The notes: generated from the letters alone by a model not told the origin. A DNA stretch of 64,000 bases from Eretmocerus hayati (GCA_029851415.1 CM056744.1:66334172-66398171), one strand, 5' to 3'; shown: positions 1 through 12,644, counted from the first letter of the stretch. Numbers and translations: made by a program.

Positions 1-349
1 CCTTAGCCGAGGGTGCTGACTGGTAATCAATTCTCTGGGCATCATAAATGGTACATTTCCACTCGATCTGAGGCTCTGTAGAGTTTAGAGTCCATTGGAA
101 CATACTACAACCGACTTCGACGTCATAACTGGGCAAAGAATTGCTCAAAGCTCGATTTCGCCCTGTTTTGGGCCCCATAGCCGAGGTCGCTGACCGGGAA
201 TGAATTCTCTGGGCATCATCAATGCTACATAACCACTTGATCTGATGCTCTGTAGAGTCTTGAGTCCATTGGAACATCCTACAACCTACAGTGGCGTCAT
301 AACTGCGCAGATAATTGCCCAAAGCTCGATTTCGCCCTGTTTTGGGCCC

Positions 350-523
350 CATAGCCGAGGGTGCTGACCGGTGATAAATTCTCTGGGCATCATCAATGGT
401 ACATAACCACTTAATCTGAGGTTCTGTAGAGTTTCGGGTCCATTGGAACATCCTACAATCCACAGTGGCGTCATAGCTGCGCGGATAACTGCCCAAAGCT
501 CGGTTTCGCCCTCTTTTGGGCCC
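350..523 (+). repeat. Representative satellite monomer (174 bp)
   Basis: This unit runs from one CATAG to the base before the next and is used as the phase reference. It contains TAGCCGAGG at phases 3-11, a CTCTGGGCATCATC stretch at 32-45, GTTTCGGGTCC at 82-92, GGCGTCAT at 118-125, GCGCGG at 130-135, GCCCAAA at 142-148, TTTT at 165-168, and GGGCCC completed at the junction with the next unit. I count eight CpG dinucleotides. An AGCT (AluI) site and a GGGCCC (ApaI) site are present in nearly all monomers, and GAATTC (EcoRI) in many. Digestion with AluI or ApaI should therefore give a ladder with a 174 bp step. Confidence 0.95.
491..521 (+). other. Dyad symmetry at the monomer end (example)
   Basis: GCCCAAA at 491-497 is the exact reverse complement of TTTGGGC at 515-521, separated by 17 bases. 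The same element recurs at phases 142-172 in monomers that read TGCCCAAAG. Monomers that read TGCTCAAAG at this place lose the second pair of the stem. Short dyads are frequently reported in centromeric satellites, but no function is shown here. Confidence 0.6.
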
Positions 524-629
524 CATAGCCGAGGGTGCTGACCGGTAATAAATTCTCTGGGCATCATAAATGGTACATCACCACTCGGTCTGAGGCTTTG
601 TAGAGTTTCGAGTCCATTGGAACATCCTG

Positions 630-1677
630 CAACCCACAGTGGCGTCATAACTGGGCAAAGAATTGCTCAAAGCTCGATTTCGCCCTGTTTTGGGCCCCAT
701 AGCCGAGGGTGCTGACCGGTTATGAATTCTCTGGTCATCATCAATGCTACATGACCACTTAATCTGAGTTTCTGTAGAGTTTCGGGTGCATTGGATCATT
801 TACAACCCACAGTGGCGTCATAACTGCGCGGATAACTGCCCAAAGCTCGGTTTCGCCCTCTTTTGGGCCCCATAGCCGAGGGTGCTGACTGGTAATAAAT
901 TCACTGGGCATCATCAATGGTACATTACCACTTGATCTGATGCTCTGTAGAGTTTCGAGTCCATTGGATGATCTTACCACCCACAGTGGTGTTATAACTG
1001 CGCGGATAACTGCCCAAAGCTCGGTTTCGCCCTCTTTCGGGCCCCATAGCCGAGTGTGATGACTGGTAATAAATTCTCTGGGCATCATGAATGATACATT
1101 ACCACTCGGTCTGAGGTTCTGTAGAGTTTCGGGTCCATTGGAACATCCTACAACCCACAGTGGCGTCATAACTGCGCAAATAATTGCTCAAAAGTCGGTT
1201 TCGCCCTCTTTTGGGCCCCATAGCCGAGGGTGCTAACCGGTGATGAAGTCTCTGGGCATCATCAATGCTACATGATCACTCGATCTGAAGTTCTGTAGAA
1301 TTTCGGGTGCATTGGATCATCTTACAACCCACAGTGGCGTCATAACTGCGCGGATAACTGCTCAAAGCTCGGTTTCGCCCTCTTTTGGGCCCCATAGCCG
1401 AGGGTGCTGACTGGTAATCAATTCTCTGGGCATCATAAATGGTACATTACCACTCGATCTGAGGCTCTGTAGAGTTTCGAGTCCATTGGAACATACTACA
1501 ACCGACTGTGACGTCATAACTGCGCGGATAACTGCCCAAAGCTCGGTTTCGCCCTCTTTTGGGCCCCATAGCCGAGGTCGCTGACCGGGAATGAATTCTC
1601 TGGGCATCATCAATGCTACATAACCACTTGATCTGATGCTCTGTAGAGTTTCGAGTCCATTGGAACATCCTACAACC
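630..1677 (+). repeat. Duplicated block, copy 1 (about 6 monomers)
   Basis: This block matches 3412-4458 collinearly, at an offset of 2,782 bp that drops to 2,781 bp after a one-base deletion near 3493 (GTGCTACCGG instead of GTGCTGACCGG). I noted few substitutions, such as GTGTTATAAC near 970 against GTGTCATAAC near 3774, and TCTG against TCCG near 1642. It includes one TGACGTCA monomer. The match stops at 629/3411 on the left and at 1678/4459 on the right. Confidence 0.85.
1509..1516. other. Perfect TGACGTCA palindrome in a monomer subtype (first of 19)
   Basis: Most monomers read TGGCGTCA at phases 117-124. One subtype, marked by ACATACTACAACCGACTG just upstream, reads TGACGTCA, the CRE/ATF-type palindrome. 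I located it starting at 1509, 4290, 5508, 8640, 10554, 11250, 14904, 16296, 18731, 20819, 21863, 24298, 26386, 29512, 31599, 34728, 36467, 41684 and 54367. One G-to-A change creates it, so it may be neutral; its use here is mainly as a subtype marker. Confidence 0.85.
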
Positions 1678-1734
1678 TACAGTGGCGTCATAACTGCGCA
1701 GATAATTGCCCAAAGCTCGATTTCGCCCTGTTTT
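1569..1734 (+). promoter_or_regulatory. A-box-like, B-box-like and T4 series in one monomer (example, speculative)
   Basis: TAGCCGAGGTCG at 1569-1580 resembles a tRNA-type A box (consensus TRGYNNANNNG), matching except that the final G is one base late. GTTTCGAGTCC at 1648-1658 matches the tRNA B-box consensus GGTTCGANTCC at 10 of 11 positions. TTTT at 1731-1734 could serve as an RNA polymerase III terminator. The A-to-B spacing of 79 bp is longer than in most intronless tRNA genes. The same order recurs in every monomer of the TTTCGAG subtype; monomers reading TTTCGGG have a weaker B-box match. No tRNA fold is present. This is a motif match only; transcription is not shown and the match may be chance in a repeated unit. 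Confidence 0.2.
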
Positions 1735-3411
1735 GGGCCCCATAGCCGAGGGTGCTGACCGGTAATAAATTCTCTGGGCATCATCAATGGTACATAACCA
1801 CTTAATCTGAGGTTCTGTAGAGTTTCGGGTCCATTGAAACATCCTACCACCCACAGTGGCGTCATAACTGCGCGGATAACTGCTCAAAGCTCGGTTTCGC
1901 CCTCTTTTGGGCCCCATAGCCGAGGGTGCTGACTGGTAATCAATTCTCTGGGCATCATCAATGGTACATAACCACTTGATCTGAGGCTCTGTAGAGTTTC
2001 GGGTCCATTGGAACATCCTACAACCCACAGTGGCGTCATAGCTGCGCGGATAACTGCCCAAAGCTCGGTTTCGCCCTCTTTTGGGCCCCATAGCCGAGGG
2101 TGCTGACCGGTAAAAAATTCTCTGGGCATCATAAATGGTACATCACCACTCGGTCTGAGGCTTTGTAGAGTTTCGAGTCCATTGGAATATCCTGCAACCC
2201 ACAGTGGCGTCATAACTGGGCAAAGAATTGATCAAAGCTCGATTTCGCCCTGTTTTGGGCCCCATAGCCGAGGGTGCTGACCGGTAATAAATTCTCTGGG
2301 CATCATCAATGGTACATAACCACTTAATCTGAGGTTCTGTAGAGTTTCGGGTCCATTGGAACATCCTACCACCCACAGTGGCGTCATAACTGCGCAGATA
2401 ATTGCCCAAAGCTCGATTTCGCCCTGTTTTGGGCCCCATAGCCGAGGGTGCTGACTGGTAATGAATTCTCTGGGCATCATCAATGGTACATAACCACTTG
2501 ATCTGAGGCTCTGTAGAGTTTCGGGTCCATTGGAACATCCTACAACCCACAGTGGCGTCATAACTGCGCAAATAATTGCTCAAAAGTCGGTTTCACCCGC
2601 TTTTGGGCCCCATAGCCGAGGGTGCTAACCGGTGATGAATTTCCGGGCATCATCAATGCTACATGATCACTTGATCTGAAGTTCTGTAGAGTCTCGAGTC
2701 CATTGGAACATCCTACAACCTACAGTGGCGTCATAACTGCGCAGATAATTGCCCAAAGCTCGATTTCGCCCTGTTTTGGGCCCCATAGCCGAGGGTGCTG
2801 ACCGGTAATAAATTCTCTGGGCATCCTCAATGGTACATAACCACTTAATCTGAGGTTCTGTAGAGTTTCGGGTCCATTGGAACATCCTACCACCCACAGT
2901 GGCGTCATAACTGCGCGGATAACTGCTCAAAGCTCGGTTTCGCCCTCTTTTGGGCCCCATAGCCGAGGGTCCTGACTGGTAATCAATTCTCTGGGCATCA
3001 TCAATGGTACATAACCACTTGATCTGAGGCTCTGTAGAGTTTCGGGTCCATTGGAACATCCTACAACCCACAGTGGCGTCATAACTGCGCAGATAATTGC
3101 CCAAAGCTCGATTTCGTCCTGTTTTGGGCCCCATAGCCGAGGTTGCTGACCGGTAATAAATTCTCTGGGCATCATCAATGGTACATAACCACTTAATCTG
3201 AGGTTCTGTAGAGTTTCGGGTCCATTAGAACATCCTACCACCGACAGTGGCGTCATAACTGCGCGGATAACTGCCCAAAGCTCGGTTTCGCCCTCTTTTG
3301 GGACCCATAGCCAAGGGTGCTGACTGGTAATAAATTCTCTGGGCATCATCAATGGTACATAACCCCTTAATCTGAGGTTTTGTGGAGTTTCGGGTGCATT
3401 TGATCATCTTA

Positions 3412-4458
3412 CAACCCACAGTGGCGTCATAACTGGGCAAAGAATTGCTCAAAGCTCGATTTCGCCCTGTTTTGGGCCCCATAGCCGAGGGTGCTACCGG
3501 TTATGAATTCTCTGGTCATCATCAATGCTACATGACCACTCAATCTGAGTTTCTGTAGAGTTTCGGGTGCATTGGATCATTTACAACCCACAGTGGCGTC
3601 ATAACTGCGCGGATAACTGCCCAAAGCTCGGTTTCGCCCTCTTTTGGGCCCCATAGCCGAGGGTGCTGACTGGTAATAAATTCACTGGGCATCATCAATG
3701 GTACATTACCACTTGATCTGATGCTCTGTAGAGTTTCGAGTCCATTGGATGATCTTACCACCCACAGTGGTGTCATAACTGCGCGGATAACTGCCCAAAG
3801 CTCGGTTTCGCCCTCTTTCGGGCCCCATAGCCGAGTGTGATGACTGGTAATAAATTCTCTGGGCATCATGAATGATACATTACCACTCGGTCTGAGGTTC
3901 TGTAGAGTTTCGGGTCCATTGGAACATCCTACAACCCACAGTGGCGTCATAACTGCGCAAATAATTGCTCAAAAGTCGGTTTCGCCCTCTTTTGGGCCCC
4001 ATAGCCGAGGGTGCTAACCGGTGATGAAGTCTCTGGGCATCATCAATGCTACATGATCACTTGATCTGAAGTTCTGTAGAATTTCGGGTGCATTGGATCA
4101 TCTTACAACCCACAGTGGCGTCATAACTGCGCGGATAACTGCTCAAAGCTCGGTTTCGCCCTCTTTTGGGCCCCATAGCCGAGGGTGCTGACTGGTAATC
4201 AATTCTCTGGGCATCATAAATGGTACATTACCACTCGATCTGAGGCTCTGTAGAGTTTCGAGTCCATTGGAACATACTACAACCGACTGTGACGTCATAA
4301 CTGCGCGGATAACTGCCCAAAGCTCGGTTTCGCCCTCTTTTGGGCCCCATAGCCGAGGTCGCTGACCGGGAATGAATTCTCTGGGCATCATCAATGCTAC
4401 ATAACCACTTGATCTGATGCTCCGTAGAGTTTCGAGTCCATTGGAACATCCTACAACC
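3412..4458 (+). repeat. Duplicated block, copy 2 (about 6 monomers)
   Basis: Partner of 630-1677. It carries a private one-base deletion near 3493. Beyond its right edge the sequence changes to another monomer combination, with TCCGTAGAG and AACCCAC in place of TCTGTAGAG and AACCTAC. Confidence 0.85.
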
Positions 4459-5267
4459 CACAGTGGCGTCATAACTGCGCGGATAACTGCCCAAAGCTCG
4501 GTTTCGCCCTCTTTTGGGCCCCATAGCCGAGGGTGCTGACCGGGAATGAATTCTCTGGGCATCATCAATGCTACATAACCACTTGATCTGATGCTCTGTA
4601 GAGTTTCGAGTCCATTGGATGATCTTACCACCCACAGTGGTGTCATAACTGCGCGGATAACTGCCCAAAGCTCGGTTTCGCCCTCTTTCGGGCCCCATAG
4701 CCGAGTGTGATGACTGGTAATGAATTCTCTGGGCATCATGAATGATACATTACCACTCGGTCTGAGGTTCTGTAGAGTTTCGGGTCCATTGGAACATCCT
4801 ACAAACCACAGTGGCGTCATAACTGCGCAAAAAATTGCTCAAAAGTCGGTTTCGCCCTCTTTTGGGCCCCATAGCCGAGGGTGCTAACCGGTGATGAAGT
4901 CTCTGGGCATCATCAATGATACATAACCACTCGATCTGAGGTTTTGTGGAGTTTCGGGTGCATTTGATCATCTTACAACCCACAGTGGCGTCATAACTGC
5001 GCGGATAACTGCCCAAAGCTCGGTTTCGGCCTCTTTTGGGCCCCATAGCCGAGGGTGCTGACTGGTAGTAAATTCTCTGGGCATCATCAATGCTACATAA
5101 CCACTCGGTCTGAGGTTCTGTAGAGTTTCGGGTCCATTGGAACATCCTACAACCCACAGTGGCGTCATAACTGCGCAAATAATTGCTCAAAAGTCGGTTT
5201 CGCCCTCTTTTGGGCCCCATAGCCGAGGGTGCTAACCGGTGATGAAGTCTCTGGGCATCATCAATGC

Positions 5268-8110
5268 TACATGATCACTTGATCTGAAGTTCTGTAGAAT
5301 TTCGGGTGCATTGGATCATCTTACAACCCACAGTGGCGTCATAACTGCGCGGATAACTGCTCAAAGCTCGGTTTCGCCCTCTTTTGGGCCCCATAGCCGA
5401 GGGTGCTGACTGGTAATCAATTCTCTGGGCATCATAAATGGTACATTACCACTCGATCTGAGGCTCTGTAGAGTTTCGAGTCCATTGGAACATACTACAA
5501 CCGACTGTGACGTCATAACTGCGCGGATAACTGCCCAAAGCTCGGTTTCGCCCTCTTTTGGGCCCCATAGCCGAGGTCGCTGACCGGGAATGAATTCTCT
5601 GGGCATCATCAATGCTACATAACCACTTGATCTGATGCTCCGTAGAGTTTCGAGTCCATTGGAACATCCTACAACCTACAGTGGCGTCATAACTGCGCAG
5701 ATAATTGCCCAAAGCTCGATTTCGCCCTGTTTTGGGCCCCATAGCCGAGGGTGCTGACCGGTAATGAATTCTCTGGGCATCATCAATGGTACATAACCAC
5801 TTAATCTGAGGTTCTGTAGAGTTTCGGGTCCATTGGAACATCCTACCACCCACAGTGGCGTCATAACTGCGCGGATAACTGCTCAAAGCTCGGTTTCGCC
5901 CTCTTTTGGGCCCCATAGCCGAGGGTGCTGACTGGTAATCAATTCTCCGGGCATCATCAATGGTACATAACCACTTGATCTGAGGCTCTGTAGAGTTTCG
6001 GGTCCATTGGAACATCCTATAACCCACAGTGGCGTCATAACTGCGCAGATAATTGCCCAAAGCTCGATTTCGCCCTGTTTTGGGCCCCATAGCCGAGGGT
6101 GCTGACCGGTAATAAATTCTCTGGGCATCATCAATGGTACATAACCACTTAATCTGAGGTTCTAAAGAGTTTCGGGTCCATTGGAACATCCTACCACCGA
6201 CAGTGGCGTCATAACTGCGCGGATAACTGCCCAAAGCTCGGTTTCGCCCTCTTTTGGGCCCCATAGCCAAGGGTGCTGACTGGTAATAAATTCTCTGGGC
6301 ATCATCAATGGTACATAACCGATTGATCTGAGGCTCTGTAGAGTTTCGGGTCCATTGGAACATCCTACAACTCACAGTGGCGTCATAACTGCGCAGATAA
6401 TTGCTCAAAGCTCGAATTCGCCCTGTTTTGGGCCCCATAGCCGAAGGTGCTGACTGATACTAAATTGTCTGGGCATCATTAATGATACATAACCACTTGA
6501 TCTGAGGTTTTGTGGAGTTTCGGGTGCATTTGATCATCTTACAACCCACAGTGGCGTCATAACTGCGCGGATAACTGCCCAAAGCTCGGTTTCGCCCTCT
6601 TTTGGGCCCCATAGCCGAGGGTGCTGACCGGTAATAAATTCTCTGGGCATCATCAATGGTACATAACCACTTAATCTGAAGTTCTGTAGAGTTTCGTGTC
6701 CATTGGAACATCCTACCACCGACAGTGGCGTCATAACTGCGCGGATAATTGCTCAAAGCTCGAATTCGCCCTGTTTTCGGCCCCATAGCCGAAGGTGCTG
6801 ACTGGTAATAAATTCTCTGGGCATCATCAATGATACATAACCACACGATCTGAGGTTTTGTGGAGTTTCGGGTGCATTTGATCATCTTACAACCCACAGT
6901 GGCGTCATAACTGCGCGGATAACTGCCCAAAGCTCGGTTTCGCCCTCTTTTGGGCCCCATAGCCGAGGTCGCTGACCGGGAATGAATTCTCTGGGCATCA
7001 TCAATGCTACATAACCACTTGATCTGATGCTCTGTAGAGTTTCGAGTCCATTGGATGATCTTACCACCCACAGTGGTGTCATAACTGCGCGGATAACTGC
7101 CCAAAGCTCGGTTTCGCCCTCTTTCGGGCCCCATAGCCGAGTGTGATGACTGGTAATGAATTCTCTGGGCATCATGAATGATACATTACCACTCGGTCTG
7201 AGGTTCTGTAGAGTTTCGGGTCCATTGGAACATCCTACAAACCACAGTGGCGTCATAACTGCGCAAATAATTGCTCAAAAGTCGGTTTCGCCCTCTTTTG
7301 GGCCCCATAGCCGAGGGTGCTAACCGGTGATGAAGTCTCTGGGCATCATCAATGCTACATGATCACTTGATCTGGAGTTCTGTAGAGTTTCGGGTGCATT
7401 GGATCATCTTACAACCCACAGTGGCGTCATAACTGCGCGGATAACTGCTCAAAGCTCGGTTTCGCCCTCTTTTGGGCCCCATAGCCGAGGGTGCTGACTG
7501 GTAATCAATTCTCCGGGCATCATCAATGGTACATAACCACTTGATCTGAGGCTCTGTAGAGTTTCGGGTCCATTGGAACATCCTATAACCCACAGTGGCG
7601 TCATAACTGCGCAGATAATTGCCCAAAGCTCGATTTCGCCCTGTTTTGGGCCCCATAGCCGAGGGTGCTGACCGGTAATAAATTCTCTGGGCATCATCAA
7701 TGGTACATAACCACTTAATCTGAGGTTCTAAAGAGTTTCGGGTCCATTGGAACATCCTACCACCGACAGTGGCGTCATAACTGCGCGGATAACTGCCCAA
7801 AGCTCGGTTTCGCCCTCTTTTGGGCCCCATAGCCAAGGGTGCTGACTGGTAATAAATTCTCTGGGCATCATCAATGGTACATAACCGATTGATCTGAGGC
7901 TCTGTAGAGTTTCGGGTCCATTGGAACATCCTACAACTCACAGTGGCGTCATAACTGCGCAGATAATTGCTCTAAGCTCGAATTCGCCCTGTTTTGGGCC
8001 CCATAGCCGAAGGTGCTGACTGATACTGAATTGTCTGGGCATCATTAATGATACATAACCACTTGATCTGAGGTTTTGTGGAGTTTCGGGTGCATTTGAT
8101 CATCTTACAA
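5268..8110 (+). repeat. About 2.8 kb segment, copy 1 of a segmental duplication
   Basis: It matches 11010-14374 in three collinear steps: 5268-6268 at offset 5,742 (33 monomers exactly), then to 7076 at offset 6,438 (37 monomers), then 7251-8110 at offset 6,264 (36 monomers). All offsets are whole multiples of 174, so no net small indel separates the copies. The few substitutions seen include AATGAATTC against AATAAATTC near 5766, CTCTAAG against CTCAAAG near 7974, and ACTGAATTG against ACTAAATTG near 8031. Relative to the other copy, this one lacks a four-monomer duplication and has one extra monomer near 7077-7250. Confidence 0.85.
5848..6853 (+). repeat. Nine-monomer local duplication, copy 1
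   Basis: It matches 7414-8419 at an offset of 1,566 bp, exactly nine monomers. Differences seen are single bases near 6412, 6465 and 6700. Both copies carry a diagnostic run of monomers, including ACATCCTATAACCCAC and a CTGATACTAAATTG-type unit. Confidence 0.85.
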
Positions 8111-8419
8111 CCCACAGTGGCGTCATAACTGCGCGGATAACTGCCCAAAGCTCGGTTTCGCCCTCTTTTGGGCCCCATAGCCGAGGGTGCTGACCGGTAA
8201 TAAATTCTCTGGGCATCATCAATGGTACATAACCACTTAATCTGAAGTTCTGTAGAGTTTCGGGTCCATTGGAACATCCTACCACCGACAGTGGCGTCAT
8301 AACTGCGCGGATAATTGCTCAAAGCTCGAATTCGCCCTGTTTTCGGCCCCATAGCCGAAGGTGCTGACTGGTAATAAATTCTCTGGGCATCATCAATGAT
8401 ACATAACCACACGATCTGA
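7414..8419 (+). repeat. Nine-monomer local duplication, copy 2
   Basis: Partner of 5848-6853. After 8419 the sequence changes from TGAGGTTTTG to TGAAGTTCTG and joins the TGACGTCA-bearing monomer series. Confidence 0.85.
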
Positions 8420-11009
8420 AGTTCTGTAGAATTTCGGGTGCATTGGATCATCTTACAACCCACAGTGGCGTCATAACTGCGCGGATAACTGCTCAAAGCT
8501 CGGTTTCGCCCTCTTTTGGGCCCCATAGCCGAGGGTGCTGACTGGTAATCAATTCTCTGGGCATCATAAATGGTACATTACCACTCGATCTGAGGCTCTG
8601 TAGAGTTTCGAGTCCATTGGAACATACTACAACCGACTGTGACGTCATAACTGCGCGGATAACTGCCCAAAGCTCGGTTTCGCCCTCTTTTGGGCCCCAT
8701 AGCCGAGGTCGCTGACCGGGAATGAATTCTCTGGGCATCATCAATGCTACATAACCACTTGATCTGATGCTCCGTAGAGTTTCGAGTCCATTGGAACATC
8801 CTACAACCTACAGTGGCGTCATAACTGCGCAGATAATTGCTCAAAGCTCGATTTCGCCCTGTTTTGGGCCCCATAGCCGAGGGTGCTGACCGGTAATAAA
8901 TTCTCTGGGCATCATCAATGGTACATAACCACTTAATCTGAGGTTCTGTAGAGTTTCGGGTCCATTGGAACATCCTACCACCCACAGTGGCGTCATAACT
9001 GCGCAGATAATTGCCCAAAGCTCGATTTCGCCCTGTTTTGGGCCCCATAGCCGAGGGTGCTGACCGGTAATAAATTCTCTGGGCATCATCAATGGTACAT
9101 AACCACTTAATCTGAGGTTCTAAAGAGTTTCGGGTCCATTGGAACATCCTACCACCGACAGTGGCGTCATAACTGCGCGGATAACTGCCCAAAGCTCGGT
9201 TTCGCCCTCTTTTGGGCCCCATAGCCGAGGTCGCTGACCGGGAATGAATTCTCTGGGCATCATCAATGCTACATAACCACTTGATCTGATGCTCCGTAGA
9301 GTTTCGAGTCCATTGGAACATCCTACAACCTACAGTGGCGTCATAACTGCGCAGATAATTGCCCAAAGCTCGATTTCGCCCTGTTTTGGGCCCCATAGCC
9401 GAGGGTGCTGACCGGTAATAAATTCTCTGGGCATCATCAATGGTACATAACCACTTAATCTGAGGTTCTGTAGAGTTTCGGGTCCATTGGAACATCCTAC
9501 CACCCACAGTGGCGTCATAACTGCGCGGATAACTGCCCAAAGCTCGGTTTCGCCCTCTTTTGGGCCCCATAGCCGAGGGTGCTGACCGGTAATAAATTCT
9601 CTGGGCATCATCAATGGTACATAACCACTTAATCTGAAGTTCTGTAGAGTTTCGGGTCCATTGGAACATCCTACCACCGACAGTGGCGTCATAACTGCGC
9701 GGATGATTGCTCAAAGCTCGAATTCGCCCTGTTTTCGGCCCCATAGCCGAAGGTGCTGACTGGTAATAAATTCTCTGGGCATCATCGATGATACATAACC
9801 ACTCGATCTGAGGTTTTGTGGAGTTTCGGGTGCATTTGATCATCTTACAACCCACAGTGGCGTCATAACTGCGCGGATAACTGCCCAAAGCTCGGTTTCG
9901 GCCTCTTTTGGGCCCCATAGCCGAGGGTGCTGACTGGTAGTAAATTCTCTGGGCATCATCAATGCTACATAACCACTTGATCTGATGCTCTGTAGAGTTT
10001 CGAGTCCATTGGATGATCTTACCACCCACAGTGGTGTCATAACTGCGCGGATAACTGCCCAAAGCTCGGTTTCGCCCTCTTTCGGGCCCCATAGCCGAGT
10101 GTGATGACTGGTAATAAATTCTCTGGGCATCATGAATGATACATTACCACTCGGTCTGAGGTTCTGTAGAGTTTCGGGTCCATTGGAACATCCTACAACC
10201 CACAGTGGCGTCATAACTGCGCAAATAATTGCTCAAAAGTCGGTTTCGCCCTCTTTTGGGCCCCATAGCCGAGGGTGCTAACCGGTGATGAAGTCTCTGG
10301 GCATCATCAATGCTACATGATCACTTGATCTGAAGTTCTGTAGAATTTCGGGTGCATTGGATCATCTTACAACCCACAGTGGCGTCATAACTGCGCGGAT
10401 AACTGCTCAAAGCTCGGTTTCGCCCTCTTTTGGGCCCCATAGCCGAGGGTGCTGACTGGTAATCAATTCTCTGGGCATCATAAATGGTACATTACCACTC
10501 GATCTGAGGCTCTGTAGAGTTTCGAGTCCATTGGAACATACTACAACCGACTGTGACGTCATAACTGCGCGGATAACTGCCCAAAGCTCGGTTTCGCCCT
10601 CTTTTGGGCCCCATAGCCGAGGTCGCTGACCGGGAATGAATTCTCTGGGCATCATCAATGCTACATAACCACTTGATCTGATGCTCCGTAGAGTTTCGAG
10701 TCCATTGGAACATCCTACAACCTACAGTGGCGTCATAACTGCGCAGATAATTGCCCAAAGCTCGATTTCGCCCTGTTTTGGGCCCCATAGCCGAGGGTGC
10801 TGACCGGTAATAAATTCTCTGGGCATCATCAATGGTACATAACCACTTAATCTGAGGTTCTGTAGAGTTTCGGGTCCATTGGAACATCCTACCACCCACA
10901 GTGGCGTCATAACTGCGCGGATAACTGCTCAAAGCTCGGTTTCGCCCTCTTTTGGGCCCCATAGCCGAGGGTGCTGACTGGTAATCAATTCTCCGGGCAT
11001 CATCAATGG
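8111..11009 (+). repeat. Mosaic satellite stretch between the two segmental copies
   Basis: It holds only 174-bp monomers in mixed order. Short runs repeat locally, such as the GAGGTCGCTGACCGGG monomer series starting near 8706 and again near 9228 (three monomers apart). TGACGTCA monomers occur at 8640 and 10554. Its right edge is abrupt: the monomer at 10,960 switches at 11,009/11,010 from GGTACATAACC-type to the ATGATCACTT-type sequence of the duplicated segment. Confidence 0.8.
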
Positions 11010-11252
11010 TACATGATCACTTGATCTGAAGTTCTGTAGAATTTCGGGTGCATTGGATCATCTTACAACCCACAGTGGCGTCATAACTGCGCGGATAACT
11101 GCTCAAAGCTCGGTTTCGCCCTCTTTTGGGCCCCATAGCCGAGGGTGCTGACTGGTAATCAATTCTCTGGGCATCATAAATGGTACATTACCACTCGATC
11201 TGAGGCTCTGTAGAGTTTCGAGTCCATTGGAACATACTACAACCGACTGTGA

Positions 11253-11948
11253 CGTCATAACTGCGCGGATAACTGCCCAAAGCTCGGTTTCGCCCTCTTT
11301 TGGGCCCCATAGCCGAGGTCGCTGACCGGGAATGAATTCTCTGGGCATCATCAATGCTACATAACCACTTGATCTGATGCTCCGTAGAGTTTCGAGTCCA
11401 TTGGAACATCCTACAACCTACAGTGGCGTCATAACTGCGCAGATAATTGCCCAAAGCTCGATTTCGCCCTGTTTTGGGCCCCATAGCCGAGGGTGCTGAC
11501 CGGTAATAAATTCTCTGGGCATCATCAATGGTACATAACCACTTAATCTGAGGTTCTGTAGAGTTTCGGGTCCATTGGAACATCCTACCACCCACAGTGG
11601 CGTCATAACTGCGCGGATAACTGCTCAAAGCTCGGTTTCGCCCTCTTTTGGGCCCCATAGCCGAGGGTGCTGACTGGTAATCAATTCTCCGGGCATCATC
11701 AATGGTACATAACCACTTGATCTGAGGCTCTGTAGAGTTTCGGGTCCATTGGAACATCCTATAACCCACAGTGGCGTCATAACTGCGCAGATAATTGCCC
11801 AAAGCTCGATTTCGCCCTGTTTTGGGCCCCATAGCCGAGGGTGCTGACCGGTAATAAATTCTCTGGGCATCATCAATGGTACATAACCACTTAATCTGAG
11901 GTTCTAAAGAGTTTCGGGTCCATTGGAACATCCTACCACCGACAGTGG
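11253..11948 (+). repeat. Four-monomer tandem duplication, unit 1 (696 bp)
   Basis: It is followed directly by a second copy at 11949-12644, and the match carries on to 12010/12706. The four monomers include the GAGGTCGCTGACCGGG type and the CCTATAACCC type. This is a short higher-order repeat. Confidence 0.85.
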
Positions 11949-12644
11949 CGTCATAACTGCGCGGATAACTGCCCAAAGCTCGGTTTCGCCCTCTTTTGGG
12001 CCCCATAGCCGAGGTCGCTGACCGGGAATGAATTCTCTGGGCATCATCAATGCTACATAACCACTTGATCTGATGCTCCGTAGAGTTTCGAGTCCATTGG
12101 AACATCCTACAACCTACAGTGGCGTCATAACTGCGCAGATAATTGCCCAAAGCTCGATTTCGCCCTGTTTTGGGCCCCATAGCCGAGGGTGCTGACCGGT
12201 AATAAATTCTCTGGGCATCATCAATGGTACATAACCACTTAATCTTAGGTTCTGTAGAGTTTCGGGTCCATTGAAACATCCTACCACCCACAGTGGCGTC
12301 ATAACTGCGCGGATAACTGCTCAAAGCTCGGTTTCGCCCTCTTTTGGGCCCCATAGCCGAGGGTGCTGACTGGTAATCAATTCTCCGGGCATCATCAATG
12401 GTACATAACCACTTGATCTGAGGCTCTGTAGAGTTTCGGGTCCATTGGAACATCCTATAACCCACAGTGGCGTCATAACTGCGCAGATAATTGCCCAAAG
12501 CTCGATTTCGCCCTGTTTTGGGCCCCATAGCCGAGGGTGCTGACCGGTAATAAATTCTCTGGGCATCATCAATGGTACATAACCACTTAATCTGAGGTTC
12601 TAAAGAGTTTCGGGTCCATTGGAACATCCTACCACCGACAGTGG
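11949..12644 (+). repeat. Four-monomer tandem duplication, unit 2 (696 bp)
   Basis: Differences from unit 1 include TCTTAGG near 12246 for TCTGAGG and TTGAAAC near 12274 for TTGGAAC. The equivalent place in the other segmental copy (5268-8110) has a single unit. Confidence 0.85.

Noticed and set aside
1569..1658. tRNA gene (D-arm-like and T-arm-like motifs)
   Set aside because: No acceptor stem, anticodon arm or correct spacing could be found; only the promoter-like motifs resemble tRNA.
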